From contig WMKK01000012.1 in NCBI GenBank assembly GCA_012295225.1, forward strand, positions 186,001-250,000: a stretch of DNA of 64,000 nucleotides, given 5' to 3'. The notes under the pieces are model-generated. The model worked only from the letters and a program-made list of their open reading frames with translations, did not search any database and had not been told where the DNA came from. The translations under genes were made by a program, and so were the position numbers. This document shows, one piece after another, positions 63,183-64,000 of this stretch; the stretch's first letter is position 1; every line of letters starts with the position of its first letter. Source of the DNA: Ostreococcus mediterraneus. Taxonomy: Eukaryota; Chlorophyta; Mamiellophyceae; Mamiellales; Bathycoccaceae.

Positions 63183-64000
63183 ATGTCGTCGCCTTCTGCG
63201 GGGGCACGGCCGCCGCTCGGCGCGCCGCTCGGGCGCATCGAGCACTTCATTGATAACCGCTGGGTGCACGCGAGCAAGTCGCTCGCCGTCGTGTGCCCGC
63301 ACGATGAGCGCGTGATTGGTGCGATTGCGCGCGGGAATGCGCGGGACGTGGACGCAGCTGTGAGCGCGGCGACGCGTGCGAGCGTTGGATGGCGACGGAC
63401 GCCGGGGGTGGAGCGCGCGAGGGTGCTTCGGGGCATTGCGCGCGCGTTGGAGCGTCGGAAACCGGCGCTCGGGCGGCTCGAGACGTTGGATATGGGTAAA
63501 CCGATCGAGGAGGCGGCGTGGGATATTGATGATGTCGTGGGGTGTTTTGATTACTACGCGGATCGATGCGAAGCGGTGTTTGGCGAGCGGTGGTACGCGG
63601 AAGAAGACGTGCGTCTGCCGGATGCGTCGTTTACGGGCGCGGTGAGGAAGGAAGCGTTGGGTGTCGTGGGGTTGATAACGCCGTGGAATTATCCATTGTT
63701 GATGGCGACGTGGAAAGTAGCTCCTGCGCTCGCGGCTGGGTGCGCGGTGGTGCTGAAGCCGAGTGAGATGGCGAGTTTATCGTGTCAGGCGTTGGGCGAC
63801 GCGTGCGTTGAAGCTGGATTACCGCCGGGAGCGTTTAATTTGGTCACTGGATTAGGTACAGAGGTTGGTGCGGCGTTATGTGCCCATCGTGGGGTGGATA
63901 AGATATCATTTACCGGGTCTCTGAATACTGGGCGGGTGATCATGCGCGAGTGTGCAAAGGATGTGAAGCCGGTATCGTTGGAACTCGGCGGGAAGAGCGC
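63183..64000 (+). CDS. Aminoaldehyde/betaine-aldehyde dehydrogenase, plant ALDH10 type (cut by window end)
   Basis: The frame starts at the ATG at 63183 and runs off the window, giving the first 272 residues. It is an NAD-dependent aldehyde dehydrogenase: 'HFIDNRWV', 'DIDDVVGCFDYYADRCEA', 'EALGVVGLITPWNYPLLMATWKVAPALAAGC' with the oxyanion Asn169, 'VVLKPSEMAS', 'DKISFTGSLNTGRVIM' and 'KPVSLELGGKSA' with the general-base Glu267. The 'DIDDV.GCF.YYAD' and 'PWNYPLLMATWK' texts are those of plant ALDH10, which oxidises 4-aminobutanal to GABA and also other aminoaldehydes. The catalytic cysteine lies beyond 64000. No leader is apparent. Confidence 0.93.
   Translation, partial: MSSPSAGARPPLGAPLGRIEHFIDNRWVHASKSLAVVCPHDERVIGAIARGNARDVDAAVSAATRASVGWRRTPGVERARVLRGIARALERRKPALGRLETLDMGKPIEEAAWDIDDVVGCFDYYADRCEAVFGERWYAEEDVRLPDASFTGAVRKEALGVVGLITPWNYPLLMATWKVAPALAAGCAVVLKPSEMASLSCQALGDACVEAGLPPGAFNLVTGLGTEVGAALCAHRGVDKISFTGSLNTGRVIMRECAKDVKPVSLELGGKS

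Overview
The window looks like nuclear DNA of a picoplanktonic green alga of the Mamiellophyceae, most likely Ostreococcus or a close relative. The evidence is: very dense packing (39 protein genes in 64 kb, both strands, most gaps 30-250 bp), a GC-rich sequence with strong GC3 bias, few and short introns, eukaryotic-only proteins (TAF5, MIS12, eIF3j, kinesin-13, farnesyltransferase alpha, Sac3), plant-type proteins with plastid leaders (anthranilate synthase beta, lumenal FKBP, PHT4-like transporter, ALDH10), and ankyrin repeats of the style common in prasinophytes. The genus is an inference. I see no rRNA, tRNA, CRISPR array, virus-like element or recognisable transposon.

Layout. 0-10 kb: Sac3/GANP protein, a Cys/Met-metabolism PLP enzyme, the ribosome-biogenesis factor ESF1, then a head-to-head pair of axonemal coiled-coil proteins (DRC2/CCDC65 and CCDC40). 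10-20 kb: a PAP-phosphatase-like enzyme, a DUF1769-like membrane protein, a rhodanese, anthranilate synthase beta, and a 1694-residue protein joining a CDCA7-type zinc finger to an RPA-like OB fold. 19-31 kb: RING-H2 protein, ankyrin protein with an internal TAG, farnesyltransferase alpha, a SAM plus degenerate J-domain protein, a repeat-bearing gap, a small two-exon gene, a CCCH-methyltransferase, an acyl-protein thioesterase and a kinesin-13 with a C-terminal SAM domain. 31-44 kb: CIA30 protein, coiled-coil protein, KANSL1-like protein, an EH-domain protein ending in an AIDA-type C2 domain, a GT2 glycosyltransferase and a PHT4-like transporter. 44-54 kb: MIS12, TEX261/SVP26, TAF5, an RNase M5-like Toprim protein, ATP synthase subunit g, an unknown membrane protein, lumenal FKBP and a Psb27-like protein. 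54-64 kb: TEX10/IPI1, eIF3j, a CofD/YvcK-like protein, mitochondrial uS5, GABA transaminase and ALDH10 (cut by the window end).

Most neighbours are head-to-head or tail-to-tail pairs, so many promoters must be shared; the smallest start-to-start distance is 30 bp. Two divergent pairs are functionally coherent: DRC2/CCDC40 (axoneme ruler and nexin-dynein regulatory complex) and GABA transaminase/ALDH10 (consecutive steps of polyamine-to-succinate catabolism). ESF1, TEX10/IPI1 and eIF3j serve ribosome production and translation; MIS12, kinesin-13 and the CDCA7-type protein serve chromosomes and mitosis.

Six genes need a spliced model to make a complete protein. All six introns are short (116-228 bp), five of the six begin with GTGCG, and most carry a CTGAC or CTAAC branch-point-like motif 30-45 bases before the acceptor. 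Start codons were chosen as ATG codons; several longer open frames begin with non-ATG codons and were trimmed.
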